64,000 nucleotides of DNA from Sodalis ligni (GCF_016865525.2 NZ_CP075169.1:3348337-3412336), one strand, 5' to 3'; counted from the stretch's first letter, positions 40,139 to 51,011 are shown. Notes: generated by a model not told the origin, from the sequence alone. Translations and numbers: made by a program.

Positions 40139-41275
40139 TTACCCCGCCGCCCGCGCCAACAATAGGTGTCCCCGTTTTGTCAGGTTCCCGTTTTTGTCTA
40201 CATAATGCCGCCAGCGACAAAGGGTCAGGCCTCGTGTTTTGACATACCCTTTCTGTCCGCCGGAGGCCCAGCGCAGCTCTTCGGACATTCCCACCCAGGC
40301 ACGCACGTTCGACGCCAGCAGTTTTTCATCCATTGGGGCGGCGGCCTGCGCCATCAGCCTGTTGCCACGATTCGTCAGCCGTCCGGTTGCCCCGATGTAC
40401 CGACGCAGCTCCCGGTAAGCCACTCCTTCTTCTTTGGCGAAGCGGGCCATTTCACCCCGTGGCAAAGCACCCTTTCCCGTTAGGGCGCTCCAGCGCAGGA
40501 CTATGTTTGTTATGTCCTTTTTACCGAAATGCTCGTTCGCATACAATTTAGTCGAGAACGTGACCTCCGGCGGAGTTTCAACACTGGCAGCGGGGGGGAT
40601 ACAATGCGAGAGCACCAGCAATGGCATATAACGCATCAGAGAGGGAAAGGGCCATGCCGTTTCCCGCATGATCAGGTTAGTATATTCCGCCGCGCCGGCC
40701 CAGCACTCAGCCTCGTTGGCGTTGAAATTTTGCAGAAGCGCCCAGACCATTTGAGACAGCAGAATCTGCAGCGCATTGGATACATCGTGCCCTTTAACCG
40801 GATAACATGTTTGCTGGCGTCCGCTACCACCCCGCATAAAGACGAACTCCGCCTTTGGCAGGCCCTGAAATGAGGGCGTAATGCCTTCTTGAAGCAATAC
40901 TTGCCAGCGCTCGGGGGCGCCCCCCTTCTCCAGAACAACTTTCCAATGATTAAAAAGCCGCCGAAACGTCCGGCTGAGCCGGTATATTTCCATTAACGGC
41001 TCTTTCACCAAGGTTTCAATTACCGGCTCAGCAGGTAAAAAAAATTTATCATAGAGGGCGAGAGAAGCGATGATCCGCTCTTCTCCCCGTGCAATGAGAT
41101 CCAATTGACGCCGCAGGTCCGAGGGATTGCGCGCCTGCAGATCAAGTACTTCATCTTTTGGATAGCGCCTTGCCATCGCTCTTGCGTACGCTTCGGTATC
41201 CCAAGAAGGAATACCCGATGGAAGCTGGACGGTACGGGGGCTGTAAGAGGACAGACCGTTCAAAATTGAAAGCAT
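40139..41275 (-). CDS. Unrecognised 378-residue protein with a duplicated C-terminal module
   Basis: I do not recognise this protein. It is soluble by appearance (no signal peptide or membrane helix) and intact, although flanked by broken genes. Residues 1-150 are mixed, with an Arg-rich first part (SDLRRQLDLIARGEERIIASLALYDKF). Residues ~260-378 contain two related modules. Each has a helix-turn-helix-like stretch, then an aromatic-basic strand, then L-T-x-R-G-x-x-L-x-x-x-A: RYIGATGRLTNRGNRLMAQA (~300) and HYVDKNGNLTKRGHLLLARA (C-terminus). The modules could bind nucleic acid or be effector-type repeats; this is inference. In E. coli yeaD and yeaE are adjacent, so this gene is an insertion at that point. 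Confidence 0.7.
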   Translation of the reverse strand: MLSILNGLSSYSPRTVQLPSGIPSWDTEAYARAMARRYPKDEVLDLQARNPSDLRRQLDLIARGEERIIASLALYDKFFLPAEPVIETLVKEPLMEIYRLSRTFRRLFNHWKVVLEKGGAPERWQVLLQEGITPSFQGLPKAEFVFMRGGSGRQQTCYPVKGHDVSNALQILLSQMVWALLQNFNANEAECWAGAAEYTNLIMRETAWPFPSLMRYMPLLVLSHCIPPAASVETPPEVTFSTKLYANEHFGKKDITNIVLRWSALTGKGALPRGEMARFAKEEGVAYRELRRYIGATGRLTNRGNRLMAQAAAPMDEKLLASNVRAWVGMSEELRWASGGQKGYVKTRGLTLCRWRHYVDKNGNLTKRGHLLLARAAG

Positions 41276-41404
41276 ATCTCACCGTTTTTCATCCTTGTTC
41301 GGCACCTAGTTCTTATCCTGTTACCTTAACGTTTAATGCTATAAGTTGCGTTTGATTTTCCGTTAATTAAATATTTCATCAAAGGGCAGGAATAAAGCGT
41401 CAGC

Positions 41405-41424
41405 GCCGCGCGGGACCGCGCGGC
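41405..41424 (-). terminator. GC hairpin after the yeaE remnant
   Basis: gccgcgcgg (41405-41413) and ccgcgcggc (41416-41424) are exact inverted repeats with almost no loop. It lies between the yeaE remnant and the downstream orphan gene on the same strand. It may be a transcript end or simply a palindrome. Confidence 0.35.
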
Positions 41425-41478
41425 GGATTGAGGTCGATGGTGACGCCCGCGGCGCGAAGGAGCGGGCGCGACAGAGGA

Positions 41479-42322
41479 TCAAACGATATCGAGATGTGTT
41501 TTTCGCTTGGGTGCCGGAAAAGCTTCATCCAGCGCCTGTAGCTGGCGGGGGCTTAATTCTATGCCCAGCGCCCCGGCATTTTCCTGAACGTGGGCCTCGC
41601 TGCCGGCTTTGGGTATGGCAATCACTCCGGGTTGACGTATCACCCATGCCAGCAATACCTGTGCAACCGTTACCTCCAGTTCCTGGGCAACGGACAATAC
41701 CGCCGGGCTATCCATTAGACCGTTACGCAGTTTCCCGGCCTGCGCCAGGGGGCAATAGGCCATTACCGGCAGTGACTTTTGCTGACACCAGGGCAGCAGG
41801 TCATATTCGATGCCCCGGGAAGCGAGGTGGTATAAAACCTGATCGGTCATGCAGGCGGTTCCGCCGGGCAACGACCACAGTTCCCGCATATCCGACAAAT
41901 CCAGGTTGGAGACACCCCAGCGTTTGATTTTTCCCGCCTGCTGTAAATGTTCCATGGCGGTTATGGTATCGGCCAGGGTATATTCCCTCGCCAGTGCAAT
42001 AAATAAAGATCGATAACATCGGTTTGCAGGCGGCGCAGGCTGTTTTCACAGGCGGTGACGGCTTTCTGCCCCCGGCGTTCTGCGGGTAGACCTTGGACAC
42101 CAGAAAGACCTCGTCCCGCCTGCCGCGAATGGCTTGGGCCACTACTCTCCGCCCCGCCGTCGGCATACATCTCGGCGGTATCAATTAATGTCAGTCCATG
42201 ATCGAGACCAAATTGTATCGCGCGCGCTTCCTGCGCCATATTGCCGGACCGTTCCCCATATACCACGTGCCTTGGCCAATGGCGGGCACGGAATATCCGT
42301 CGGGAAAAATCACCTGTTTCAT
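41479..42322 (-). pseudogene. yeaE: Aldo/keto reductase YeaE, multiply frameshifted
   Basis: YeaE is an NADPH-dependent aldo/keto reductase (methylglyoxal reductase activity in E. coli). The start at 42322 reads MKQVIFPDGYSVPAIGQGTWYMGE and continues to LTLIDTAEMYADGGAE, which includes the catalytic Asp-Tyr. Then several one-base losses between about 41960 and 42170 scatter the middle (VFLVSKVYPQNAGG, ACENSLRRLQTDVIDLYLLHWRG) over three frames. The C-terminal ~158 residues (GKIKRWGVSNLDLSDMRELW to APKRKTHLDIV) are again continuous. Heavier decay than yeaD. Confidence 0.88.
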
Positions 42323-42418
42323 GGTTATAGGCCCTCCTGTTCTCATGAATCACGGTAATCGCACTCTTTGATGCAATAAACTTTAAACGCTTTATAATGG
42401 GGCAATGTCTGCACTATA

Positions 42419-43166
42419 TTAGAAGCGATAGGTCAATCCGACCCCCACTGTGGTTGTGGAATTGGCGTTTACCATCGGACTATCTTTAACTTCACCATTC
42501 AAGCGGGCATACCGGGCCACCAGCGAGGCGCGCCAGCTATCAGTCAAGGCGTAGACAGCGGTCATTTCCAGGTAAGGGGACCAGCCGTCATCGGCCTGGT
42601 ATTCGTTTAAGCCGCTGCGCCGGGACTCATGCGGGCTGACGCCGAAGTAATAATCGTTTTGCTTGCCGCTGGCCCAGGCTGCCCCAATACCCGGCAAGAG
42701 CGTCAGCCTGTCAAAGGTAAATGGGTAGAGATAGGCTAAATCAGCGGTAAAGCCATTGCTTTCATTAAGGATATCACCGAGGTATTCGGTGCGGATAATT
42801 CCCCAACTGGCGTTGAATCGGTAGCGTAATCCGGCCATAGCGGTGGAACGGCGTTTATCCAGCTGTTTCATATAGCCGTAATCGTCATCGCCTGGCTTGA
42901 AACGGAAGGGGGAATAGGCTACGGCTAATGATAATTGATTTTGTTGATCTTTCCACAGGTAATAACCGGCGCTGAGCCCTTGCAGATAGACACTGTCGCC
43001 GTCGTAATTGATAAGAGGAAAAGGAAAGATCTTTCCATCTTCCCTTTATACGGAGAGGTAGAATAGAGCGCCGAAGCGCCCAAAGACCACGTGCCGGCTA
43101 AGGCAGTCGGCACATAGAGCGCCACCGCAGCGGCTATAGCCCTATTTTAAACGTGTTACTTTTCAC
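42419..43166 (-). pseudogene. mipA: MltA-interacting outer-membrane scaffold MipA, frameshifted
   Basis: MipA (YeaF) is an outer-membrane protein that bridges the transglycosylase MltA and PBP1B. A GTG at 43166 gives a basic start and signal peptide (ending AALYVPTALA-G after correcting a frameshift). YSTSPYKG and FPLINYDGDSVYLQGLSAGYYLW follow in shifted frames. The last ~150 residues (LDKRRSTAMAGLRYRFNASWGIIRTEYLGD...TVGVGLTYRF) are continuous, with the outer-membrane C-terminal Phe. At least three small deletions are needed. Position between yeaE and yeaG matches E. coli. Confidence 0.87.
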
Positions 43167-43598
43167 GATGTAAGTTTCCCTTAATGTAAAAAGCACAACG
43201 GCTACAACCAATCTAAATTAGAAGTGTAAAGTAAAGCCTTGGTCATTGTCGGTTATTTACAGAAACGAACAATTAACATCTAAATTATATCCTAATTTTC
43301 TATAAACTATAACGGAATCTGTTGACAGCCTCACAGACCGCGCCACAATGGGATCTGATAGATATTTCGGCAACTGAGTCATTGATATATCTTAAAAAGC
43401 GTTAACACTTAAATGACATTTCCAAGATGCCAACTAAACTTTATCTTAGAGAAAGATTTTACCTGAGAGCGGTTACGGCAAAGCGGCTACAAGTTGGCAT
43501 AGTGGTTGCTGTACTCAGAAGGGATTTTTTTCAGGAGCCGCAAAATACCAATTTAGCTCCTTTTTAACCTGTGCTAATAACGAAGGACGGGCATCGCC
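43167..43598. other. Intergenic region carrying the yeaG promoter
   Basis: A 432-bp AT-rich stretch between the divergent mipA remnant and yeaG. No gene is visible. Its main feature is a sigma-54-type promoter at 43494-43510. Upstream sequence must hold any NtrC enhancer sites, but I saw no clear NtrC palindrome. Confidence 0.55.
43494..43510 (+). promoter_or_regulatory. Sigma-54 promoter of yeaGH
   Basis: TTGGCATAGTGGTTGCT fits the sigma-54 consensus YTGGCACGRNNNTTGCW at 15 of 17 positions, with the invariant GG (-24) and GC (-12) correctly spaced. It is 88 bp upstream of the yeaG ATG. yeaGH is an NtrC/sigma-54 target in E. coli, so nitrogen-starvation control is expected here. Confidence 0.75.
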
Positions 43599-45533
43599 AT
43601 GAACATATTTGACCAGTATCGTCAGCGCTACGAAGCTGCCAAGGACGAAGAGTTCACCTTGCAGGAATTCCTGGCTATCTGCCGCCAGGATCGCAGCGCG
43701 TTCGCCAATGCGGCTGAGAGGCTTTTAATGGCAATCGGTGAGCCAGTTATGGTTGACACCGCTCAGGAACCGCCTCTCTCCCGGCTATTTTCCAACCGCG
43801 TTATCGCACGCTACCCTGCCTTCGAAGAATTTTACGGCATGGAGGAAGCCATTGAGCAAATTGTCTCGTATCTGAAACATGCCGCTCAAGGGCTGGAAGA
43901 AAAGAAACAGATTCTGTACCTCCTCGGCCCGGTGGGGGGCGGTAAATCCTCCCTGGCGGAACGCTTGAAGTCATTGATGCAGCGTGTGCCTATTTATATA
44001 CTGAGCGCCAACGGCGAACGCAGCCCGGTGAATGATCATCCGCTCTGCCTGTTCAACCCGCTGGAAGACGCCAATATCCTGGAAAAGGATTATGGCATCC
44101 CCCACCGTTATCTCGGCACCATCATGTCGCCTTGGGCGGCCAAGCGCCTGCACGATTTCGGCGGCGATATCACCCGCTTCAGGGTAGTAAAGGTATGGCC
44201 GTCTATCCTTGAGCAGATCGCCATCGCCAAAACCGAACCCGGCGATGAAAACAACCAGGACATTTCCGCTCTGGTGGGCAAGGTGGATATCCGCAAACTG
44301 GAAGACCATGCCCAGAACGATCCCGACGCCTACGGTTATTCCGGCGCACTGTGCCGGGCCAACCAGGGCATCATGGAATTCGTGGAAATGTTCAAGGCCC
44401 CCATCAAGGTGCTGCATCCGTTGCTGACCGCCACCCAGGAAGGCAACTATAACGGCACCGAGGGCATTGCCGCCCTGCCGTTCAACGGTATCATCCTGGC
44501 GCATTCCAATGAATCGGAATGGGTACAGTTCCGCAATAATAAGAACAATGAGGCCTTCCTCGACCGTGTTTATATCGTCAAGGTGCCTTATTGCCTGCGG
44601 GTATCGCAGGAAATCAAGATTTATGAAAAACTTATCAGCAACAGTGAACTTGCGGAATCACCCTGCGCGCCCGGCACGCTTGAGACATTAGCGCGTTTTT
44701 CGATTCTGTCGCGCTTGAAGGAACCGGAAAACTCCAGCATTTATTCCAAAATGCGGATATATGACGGCGAAAGCCTGAAGGATACCGACCCGAAAGCAAA
44801 ATCCTACCAGGAATACCGCGACTACGCGGGTGTGGATGAAGGCATGAACGGCTTATCAACGCGTTTCGCCTTTAAAATCCTCTCCAGGGTATTCAATTTT
44901 GATCACGGCGAAGTTGCCGCTAACCCGGTACACTTATTCTATATTCTTGAACAGCAAATTGAGCGTGAACAGTTCCCCCAAGATATTGCTGAAAAATATC
45001 TCGAACATTTAAAAGGGTACCTTATCCCCAAATATGCCGAATTCATCGGCAAGGAGATACAAACCGCTTATCTGGAATCTTATTCCGAGTACGGACAGAA
45101 TATATTTGATCGCTACGTTTCTTATGCGGACTTCTGGATTCAGGATCAAGAATACCGCGATCCCGATACTGGCCAATTATTCGATAGGGAAGCATTGAAT
45201 GCCGAACTGGAAAAAATTGAAAAGCCCGCCGGGATTAGCAACCCTAAAGATTTCCGTAATGAAATCGTTAACTTTGTCCTTCGCGCCCGCGCCAACAATA
45301 GCGGACGGAATCCGAATTGGACCAGTTATGAAAAGCTCCGTACCGTGATTGAGAAAAAAATGTTCTCAAACACCGAAGAGTTGTTGCCTGTTATTTCATT
45401 TAATGCGAAAACATCTACAGATGAGCAGAAAAAACACGACGACTTTGTGGATCGCATGATGGAGAAAGGCTACACCCGCAAACAGGTGCGCCTGTTGTGC
45501 GAATGGTATCTGCGGGTAAGGAAATCGTCTTAA
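43599..45533 (+). CDS. yeaG: PrkA-type serine protein kinase YeaG
   Basis: A cytosolic AAA+/kinase protein induced by starvation, acting with YeaH (and YcgB, also in this window) in stress survival. 644 residues, as in E. coli. The N-terminal PrkA AAA domain has Walker A LLGPVGGGKSSLAERL (~107-115), Walker B-like GIMEFVEMFK, and the sensor HSNESEW. The C-terminal half is the kinase-like domain. Ribosome site aaggacgg is 7-14 nt upstream. First gene of yeaGH; intact. Confidence 0.97.
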   Translation: MNIFDQYRQRYEAAKDEEFTLQEFLAICRQDRSAFANAAERLLMAIGEPVMVDTAQEPPLSRLFSNRVIARYPAFEEFYGMEEAIEQIVSYLKHAAQGLEEKKQILYLLGPVGGGKSSLAERLKSLMQRVPIYILSANGERSPVNDHPLCLFNPLEDANILEKDYGIPHRYLGTIMSPWAAKRLHDFGGDITRFRVVKVWPSILEQIAIAKTEPGDENNQDISALVGKVDIRKLEDHAQNDPDAYGYSGALCRANQGIMEFVEMFKAPIKVLHPLLTATQEGNYNGTEGIAALPFNGIILAHSNESEWVQFRNNKNNEAFLDRVYIVKVPYCLRVSQEIKIYEKLISNSELAESPCAPGTLETLARFSILSRLKEPENSSIYSKMRIYDGESLKDTDPKAKSYQEYRDYAGVDEGMNGLSTRFAFKILSRVFNFDHGEVAANPVHLFYILEQQIEREQFPQDIAEKYLEHLKGYLIPKYAEFIGKEIQTAYLESYSEYGQNIFDRYVSYADFWIQDQEYRDPDTGQLFDREALNAELEKIEKPAGISNPKDFRNEIVNFVLRARANNSGRNPNWTSYEKLRTVIEKKMFSNTEELLPVISFNAKTSTDEQKKHDDFVDRMMEKGYTRKQVRLLCEWYLRVRKSS

Positions 45534-45569
45534 ACGCGGCGCTAAGACGCTGTCGTCCGGAGGAGATAT

Positions 45570-46844
45570 ATGGCCTACTTTATTGACCGACGACTTAACG
45601 GCAAAAACAAAAGCATGGTTAACCGCCAACGCTTTTTGCGCCGCTATAAGTCACAAATCAAACAGTCGATTGCCGGGGCCATCAACAAGCGTTCGGTTAC
45701 CGATGTAGAGAGTGGGGAATCGGTATCGATTCCCAACACTGACATCAATGAGCCTTTTTTCCATCAGGGACGAGGGGGCATGCGTCACCGCGTGCATCCC
45801 GGCAATGATCACTTTGTCCAGAATGACCGTATAGAGCGCCCGCCAGGAGGCGGGGGTGGCGGCAGCGGACAGGGGAACGCCAGCCAGGACGGCGAGGGGC
45901 AGGATGAATTCGTCTTTCAGATCTCGAAAGACGAATACCTTGACCTGCTGTTCGAAGATTTGGCGCTGCCCAATCTGCAGAAAAATCAGCACAAGCAGCT
46001 TAATGAGTTCAAAACCCACCGCTCCGGCTATACCTCTACCGGGGTTCCGGCCAATATCAGCGTGGTGAGGTCGCTGCAAAATTCCCTGGTACGGCGTACC
46101 GCCATGACAGCGGGTAAACGGCGCGCTATCCGGGCCCTGGAAGAAGAGCTGGCGCTGCTGGCCAACAGCGAACCTGTGCAGCTGTTGGAAGAGGAGCGTA
46201 TCCATAAGGAGATTGCGGAACTCAGGCAAAAAATCGCCAGGGTGCCTTTCATTGATACGTTTGATTTGCGCTATAAAAATTTTGAACGCCGGGCCGAGCC
46301 TTCCAGTCAGGCGGTGATGTTCTGTTTGATGGACGTTTCGGGTTCCATGGACCAGGCCACCAAGGACATGGCCAAACGCTTTTATATTCTGCTGTATCTG
46401 TTTCTCAGCCGGACCTATAAAAACGTGGATGTGGTCTATATTCGCCACCACACCCAAGCCAAGGAAGTGGATGAACATGAATTCTTTTATTCCCAGGAAA
46501 CCGGCGGCACCATCGTTTCCAGCGCGTTGAAATTAATGGAGGAGGTGGTTAAAGATCGTTACAACCCGGCACAATGGAATATTTATGCCGCACAGGCGTC
46601 TGACGGCGATAACTGGGCGGATGACTCCCCGTTGTGTCATGAACTGCTGGCTAACAGGCTGTTGCCAATGGTGCGTTATTATAGCTATATCGAAATAACC
46701 CGGCGGGCGCATCAAACCTTGTGGCGCGAATATGAAGACCTGCAAGCCAAGTACAGTAACTTTGCCATGCAGCATATTCGCGATCAGGAAGATATTTATC
46801 CGGTGTTCCGTGAATTGTTTCACAAACAGGTAAACGAAAGATAA
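45570..46844 (+). CDS. yeaH: DUF444 / VWA-like protein YeaH
   Basis: The partner of YeaG in the stress-induced yeaG-yeaH-ycgB set (PrkA, DUF444, SpoVR). 424 residues. [27 protein letters not shown] is the standard start. A glycine-rich linker ([10 protein letters not shown], ~residues 90-100) follows the flexible N-terminal region. The C-terminal von Willebrand A-like domain begins [11 protein letters not shown], with an intact DxSxS metal site. Ribosome site ggaggag lies 5-10 nt upstream, 36 bp after the yeaG stop. Confidence 0.96.
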   Translation: MAYFIDRRLNGKNKSMVNRQRFLRRYKSQIKQSIAGAINKRSVTDVESGESVSIPNTDINEPFFHQGRGGMRHRVHPGNDHFVQNDRIERPPGGGGGGSGQGNASQDGEGQDEFVFQISKDEYLDLLFEDLALPNLQKNQHKQLNEFKTHRSGYTSTGVPANISVVRSLQNSLVRRTAMTAGKRRAIRALEEELALLANSEPVQLLEEERIHKEIAELRQKIARVPFIDTFDLRYKNFERRAEPSSQAVMFCLMDVSGSMDQATKDMAKRFYILLYLFLSRTYKNVDVVYIRHHTQAKEVDEHEFFYSQETGGTIVSSALKLMEEVVKDRYNPAQWNIYAAQASDGDNWADDSPLCHELLANRLLPMVRYYSYIEITRRAHQTLWREYEDLQAKYSNFAMQHIRDQEDIYPVFRELFHKQVNER

Positions 46845-46988
46845 CCGCACACTCATAAATCAGCCAGACAGCAGGCGGTTTCTGGCTGATTTCGGATACG
46901 GCGTCCCTTCCCCCGTCAAGCTCCATGGCCGGCTGCCATCGGCCCCTCCCACTTGGTTTCCTGGCGCACCTCTCGAATGGAAACACTG

Positions 46989-48369
46989 TCATCCTTTAGG
47001 ATGATAAGTTTCCGCACGGTTGCGGCCGTTTTGCTTGGCCTCATACAGTGCGCTGTCGGCTCTGCGGATCAGGCGTTCATAATCCGGATGCCCGTCGAAT
47101 ACGCTCAGGCCCACGCTGACCGTCAGGTCGATTTTTTCGCCGGCGGTGGGATACGTCGGCCGACCGGCGATTTTTGCGCGAATCGAGTCGATAATCAGAT
47201 TGGCCTGGTTTTCGGCTATCTCCACAAAAACCAGCATAAATTCCTCCCCGCCGTAGCGAAAGACATAATCGCTGCTGCGTACGCTTTCATAGAGGATCGC
47301 GGCGATATTTTTCAATGCCGCATCGCCGGCATCATGCCCGTATTTATCGTTGATTTTCTTGAAATAATCTATATCCAGCATGGCCACGACAAAGGACGTA
47401 TTGGTACGCATGGCCAAGGCTATTTCCCGCCGAAGGATAGTGGGGATAAAACGCCGGTTCAGCAGGTTCGTGAGGATCTTTGCCATTTTCGAATTTCGCC
47501 AGCTCTTCAAATAACGAGGACAGGAGAGATGTCAATTTCATGATCCGATTACGCACGGTTCGTAACAACACATAGCGTTGTTCCGCTATGGCAATCATGT
47601 CGGGGTAAAGGTCTTGATAAATTCATCCGTACTGCCCAATAGCGCGGTAATTTCCGATACTTCATCCACCTGGGCAAAACATGCCTGCCTTTATGCTGGA
47701 ACCATAATCCGAATTCCGATTCCTTCAGTTCCTGAATTTCGACGGCGGGGAGCCGGTGGCGACATTATAGATAAAGCGGTTTTCCCAATTCAGCAACGCG
47801 GCGAGTTGCCGTTCGCGCTCAACGTTAACGTTATCCAAGATCGAAAATAACCGATAATTTTCCTGATCCTGGTGGTGCTTTCATGGGTTCGGGAATAGGC
47901 GGTAGTCATGACTTCGATGGCGGTATCCATGGCAAGGAGCAAAACGCATGGCGTCATAACATAATGCCGGATCCATCTTTTCCCGCCGCAGCCGGCTGTA
48001 AAGGCTTTGTTTGACCCTGCGGGCGCCGCGGGCCACCAAATCAATAGGAATACCGATGCGGGCGTGGATATTCCCCACTTTACGCTGTTCGGCAATCAGT
48101 TCCGCCAGATCGGCGGTGGAACTGTTTAAAACCTGTCTAATCCAATTCAATAGCGTGGCATGCAAACGATCTTTCACCAGCTGGTTGGAAAGAAACAATC
48201 GAGCGTCGTCGTCATCCAGCATGTACGCATAAAAATCATCCACCAGCAGACTAATATCGTCGTCGGAAAGCGACTTTAATAACGAGTGGGCGGCAGCACC
48301 GGTGATGTCAATCAAGTCATGCCACTCGCTCATAATCAGCGCATCGTAATATTGCCCGTTTATTTTCAT
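46989..48369 (-). pseudogene. Globin-coupled diguanylate cyclase (DosC-like), frameshifted
   Basis: A haem-globin sensor fused to a GGDEF domain, like E. coli DosC (YddV), an oxygen-responsive maker of cyclic di-GMP. The N-terminal globin half has the proximal His region VGNIHARIGIPIDLVARG (~93). After CYDAMRF the frame shifts near 47960. The middle linker (ENYRLFSILDNVNVERERQLAALLNWENRFIYN and FGLWFQHKGRHVF-like sequence) lies in alternating frames. The GGDEF half is continuous from LLNRRFIPTILRREIALAMR. It has an active GGEEF motif and the inhibitory RSSD site five residues before it. Several single-base losses. E. coli has yeaI/yeaJ after yeaH instead. Confidence 0.85.
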
Positions 48370-48846
48370 TGGCAGTCAATTTTAAGACTAATAATTTTCG
48401 TTGTTCTATAATAGCATAATTGAAGAACGGCTAAAGCCGTTAATGATGAGGACCGCTCGCACTTCCGGCGGTTTACAGCGACAAAAACATAATTTACAGC
48501 ACAACAGGTTATGGTTTTCAGGGGTTACACGGCCGGAAATCCGCTAAATGGCCAAAAGCAGCCCTTTCATCCTCAACGACTTTTGTGTTAACGTTAAAAA
48601 GAGCCGGTTTTCTAGCCGGCATTGAAAGCGGCTTGACGCAGGTTTACTCCCTCCACAACTATGGCACGTCGACGCGGGAAAGCAGATTCAACGGGAAAAT
48701 GGGCAATATCCCTCTCATTTTGCCACTGATGGCTAAAAACAGGGTTTCGTGTCAGTGTTGGCGGATCTGCCTGCTATTCTCTTTAGAAGAAGAGGGTTCG
48801 ATAATTATTATAAAGACTGACTATTATAAAAAAAGGAGAGCGACGA
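48370..48846. other. Intergenic region between the dosC remnant and nhaP2
   Basis: About 477 bp between divergent genes. No protein gene is convincing. A small hairpin (gccggttttctagccggc, ~48603-48620) is present. The last 60 bp are AT-rich and end in a good ribosome site (aggag) for nhaP2. Confidence 0.4.
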
Positions 48847-50574
48847 TTGGATAGCGGCACCATAATCAATTTATTTATTATCGGCTCTCTGCTGGTGGGC
48901 GGCAGTATATTGCTGAGTTCGTTCTCCTCGCGTCTGGGTATACCCATCTTGGTCATATTTCTCGCCATTGGCATGCTGGCGGGGGTGGACGGCATCGGCG
49001 GCATCGGCTTCGACAAGTCCCCGGTGGCCTATTTGATAAGTAGCCTGGCGCTGGCGGTGATTGTATTGGACGGGGGCATGCGCACACGCGCCACGTCTTT
49101 TCGCGTGGCTCTGTGGCCCGCCCTGTCGTTGGCCACGGTGGGGGTCATCATCACCGCCGGCTTGACCGGCATGGTCGCCGCCTGGCTGTTCAAGCTCAAT
49201 CTTATCGAAGGGCTATTGATAGGGGCCATCGTCGGTTCGACGGATGCGGCGGCGGTGTTTTCGCTGCTGGGCAATAAAGGCCTCAATGAACGCGTCAGCT
49301 CAACCCTTGAGATTGAATCCGGCAGCAATGACCCGATGGCGGTCTTTCTTACCATTACCCTGATTGCGATGATTCAGCAGGGGCAAACTCATCTGAGCTG
49401 GATGTTCGTACTGCACCTCATCCAGCAATTTGGCCTGGGAGTATTGTTCGGTCTCGGCGGCGGCTGGCTGCTGCTGCAAACCATCAACCGCATTTCCCTG
49501 GCGGGAGGGCTTTATCCCCTGCTGGCGGTGAGCGGCGGCATCATGATCTTTGCCCTCACCACCGCCCTGGAGGGCAGCGGCATCCTGGCCGTCTATCTGT
49601 GCGGTTTTTTGTTGGGAAACCGGCCGATACGCAGCCGTCACGGTATTTTGCAAACCTTTGACGGCATGGCTTGGCTTAGCCAGATATGTATGTTCCTCGT
49701 GCTGGGACTGCTGGTGACCCCAAGTGATTTATGGGTTATCGCCATTCCGGCGTTACTGCTGTCGCTGTGGCTGATGCTGGTGGCCCGGCCGCTATCCATC
49801 CTGGTGGGTCTGTTGCCGTTTCGCAATTTCACGACCCGGGAACGGGTCTTTTTGTCCTGGGTCGGCCTGCGTGGCGCGGTTCCCATCATCCTGGCGGTCT
49901 TCCCCATGATGGCGGGCCTGGACAACGCCAAACTGTTCTTTAACGTCGCGTTCTTTATCGTGTTGATTTCGCTGCTGCTGCAGGGTACGTCCTTGGGCTA
50001 TGCCGCCAAACTGGCCAAGGTAGTGGTGCCCCCCACCGCCTCCCCCATCAATCGCGTCGGGATGGATATCCATCCCGAAAACCCCTGGGAGCAGTTTATT
50101 TATAAGTTAGGCAGTGAAAACTGGTGCGTCGGCGCGGCATTGCGGGATATGAAAATGCCGAAAAACACCCGTATCGCAGCGCTTTTTCGCGATAATGTGC
50201 TGCTGCATCCCACCGGCAATACCCGTCTTAAAGAAGGAGATGTGCTGTGTGTCATCGGCCGCGAACGGGATTTGCCCGCGCTGGGCCGGCTGTTCAGCCA
50301 GTCGCCGCCGGTGGCGCTGGATCAGCGGTTTTTTGGGGATTTCATTCTGGAAGCCGATGCAAAACTCACCGATGTGGCGGCCATATACGGCTTGGACTTT
50401 GATGAAAAATATGAACAGGATCTCACCCTCGGCGAGTTTGTTCTGGACCTGCTTGGCGGCGGCGAACCGGTAGTGGGGGATAATGCCGTTTCTGAAGGGC
50501 TGGTGTGGACCATCGCGGAGAAAGAGGACCAGCGGGTCAATAAAATCGGTATCAAGATAATCGAGGAACAATAA
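48847..50574 (+). CDS. nhaP2: Potassium/proton antiporter NhaP2 (CvrA)
   Basis: A CPA1-type K+/H+ antiporter of the inner membrane with a regulatory C-terminal domain. 575 residues. The start is the TTG at 48847 (aggag about 8 nt upstream), since family members begin MD-x-TTIISLF and this reads (L/M)DSGTIINLF. Twelve or so hydrophobic helices fill residues 1-390. The transport motif [38 protein letters not shown] is intact. The TrkA-C-like domain follows ([41 protein letters not shown]). Convergent with the marR gene, 2 nt between stops. Confidence 0.95.
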   Translation: MDSGTIINLFIIGSLLVGGSILLSSFSSRLGIPILVIFLAIGMLAGVDGIGGIGFDKSPVAYLISSLALAVIVLDGGMRTRATSFRVALWPALSLATVGVIITAGLTGMVAAWLFKLNLIEGLLIGAIVGSTDAAAVFSLLGNKGLNERVSSTLEIESGSNDPMAVFLTITLIAMIQQGQTHLSWMFVLHLIQQFGLGVLFGLGGGWLLLQTINRISLAGGLYPLLAVSGGIMIFALTTALEGSGILAVYLCGFLLGNRPIRSRHGILQTFDGMAWLSQICMFLVLGLLVTPSDLWVIAIPALLLSLWLMLVARPLSILVGLLPFRNFTTRERVFLSWVGLRGAVPIILAVFPMMAGLDNAKLFFNVAFFIVLISLLLQGTSLGYAAKLAKVVVPPTASPINRVGMDIHPENPWEQFIYKLGSENWCVGAALRDMKMPKNTRIAALFRDNVLLHPTGNTRLKEGDVLCVIGRERDLPALGRLFSQSPPVALDQRFFGDFILEADAKLTDVAAIYGLDFDEKYEQDLTLGEFVLDLLGGGEPVVGDNAVSEGLVWTIAEKEDQRVNKIGIKIIEEQ

Positions 50575-50576
50575 TC

Positions 50577-51011
50577 TCAGGAAAGGGACTCCGTTGCGGC
50601 GTAGACTTCAGCCAGCACGCGCATCGCCACCTGCAAATCCGACTCCGCCACCTTGTCCAGGATCTCTTCCCCCAGCGCATCCGCTTCGCTGCGGACCTTT
50701 TCATATAACGCCCTGCCGTCCGCCGTCACCACCAGTAATTTTTTTCGCCGGTCGGCGAGCGTAGGCACGCGTTGTACCAGGCCGGTTTTCACCAGCCGGT
50801 CCACCATGGTAACAATAGTAGCCCCCTCCACGCCAAGAAATTGCGCCAGTTCGCTTTGAGATAAGGGCGTTTGCGCGCCGGCGATGGCGGCCACCGCCAC
50901 CCAGCTCGCCTGGCTTAAGCCGAGATATTTCAGGCGGCGATCAATGGCCATCCGCAGCGCACGGGAGGTAAGATGTAATAACCTTGAGAAATTTTTGTAT
51001 TCAGTATTCAT
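50577..51011 (-). CDS. MarR-family transcriptional regulator
   Basis: A 144-residue winged-helix repressor or activator. The HTH core reads QSELAQFLGVEGATIVTMVDRLVKTGLVQR, and the wing DRRKKLLVVTADGRALYEKV is typical. Similar in layout to SlyA/MarR; the target is unknown. A perfect 13-bp dyad lies 19 bp upstream of its ATG (51030-51042) and is a candidate self-operator. In E. coli dadX lies between cvrA and dadA; here this regulator takes that place. Confidence 0.9.
   Translation of the reverse strand: MNTEYKNFSRLLHLTSRALRMAIDRRLKYLGLSQASWVAVAAIAGAQTPLSQSELAQFLGVEGATIVTMVDRLVKTGLVQRVPTLADRRKKLLVVTADGRALYEKVRSEADALGEEILDKVAESDLQVAMRVLAEVYAATESLS

Noticed and set aside
48585..48854. 89-codon frame upstream of nhaP2
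   Set aside because: No homology, and it overlaps the ribosome site and start of nhaP2.
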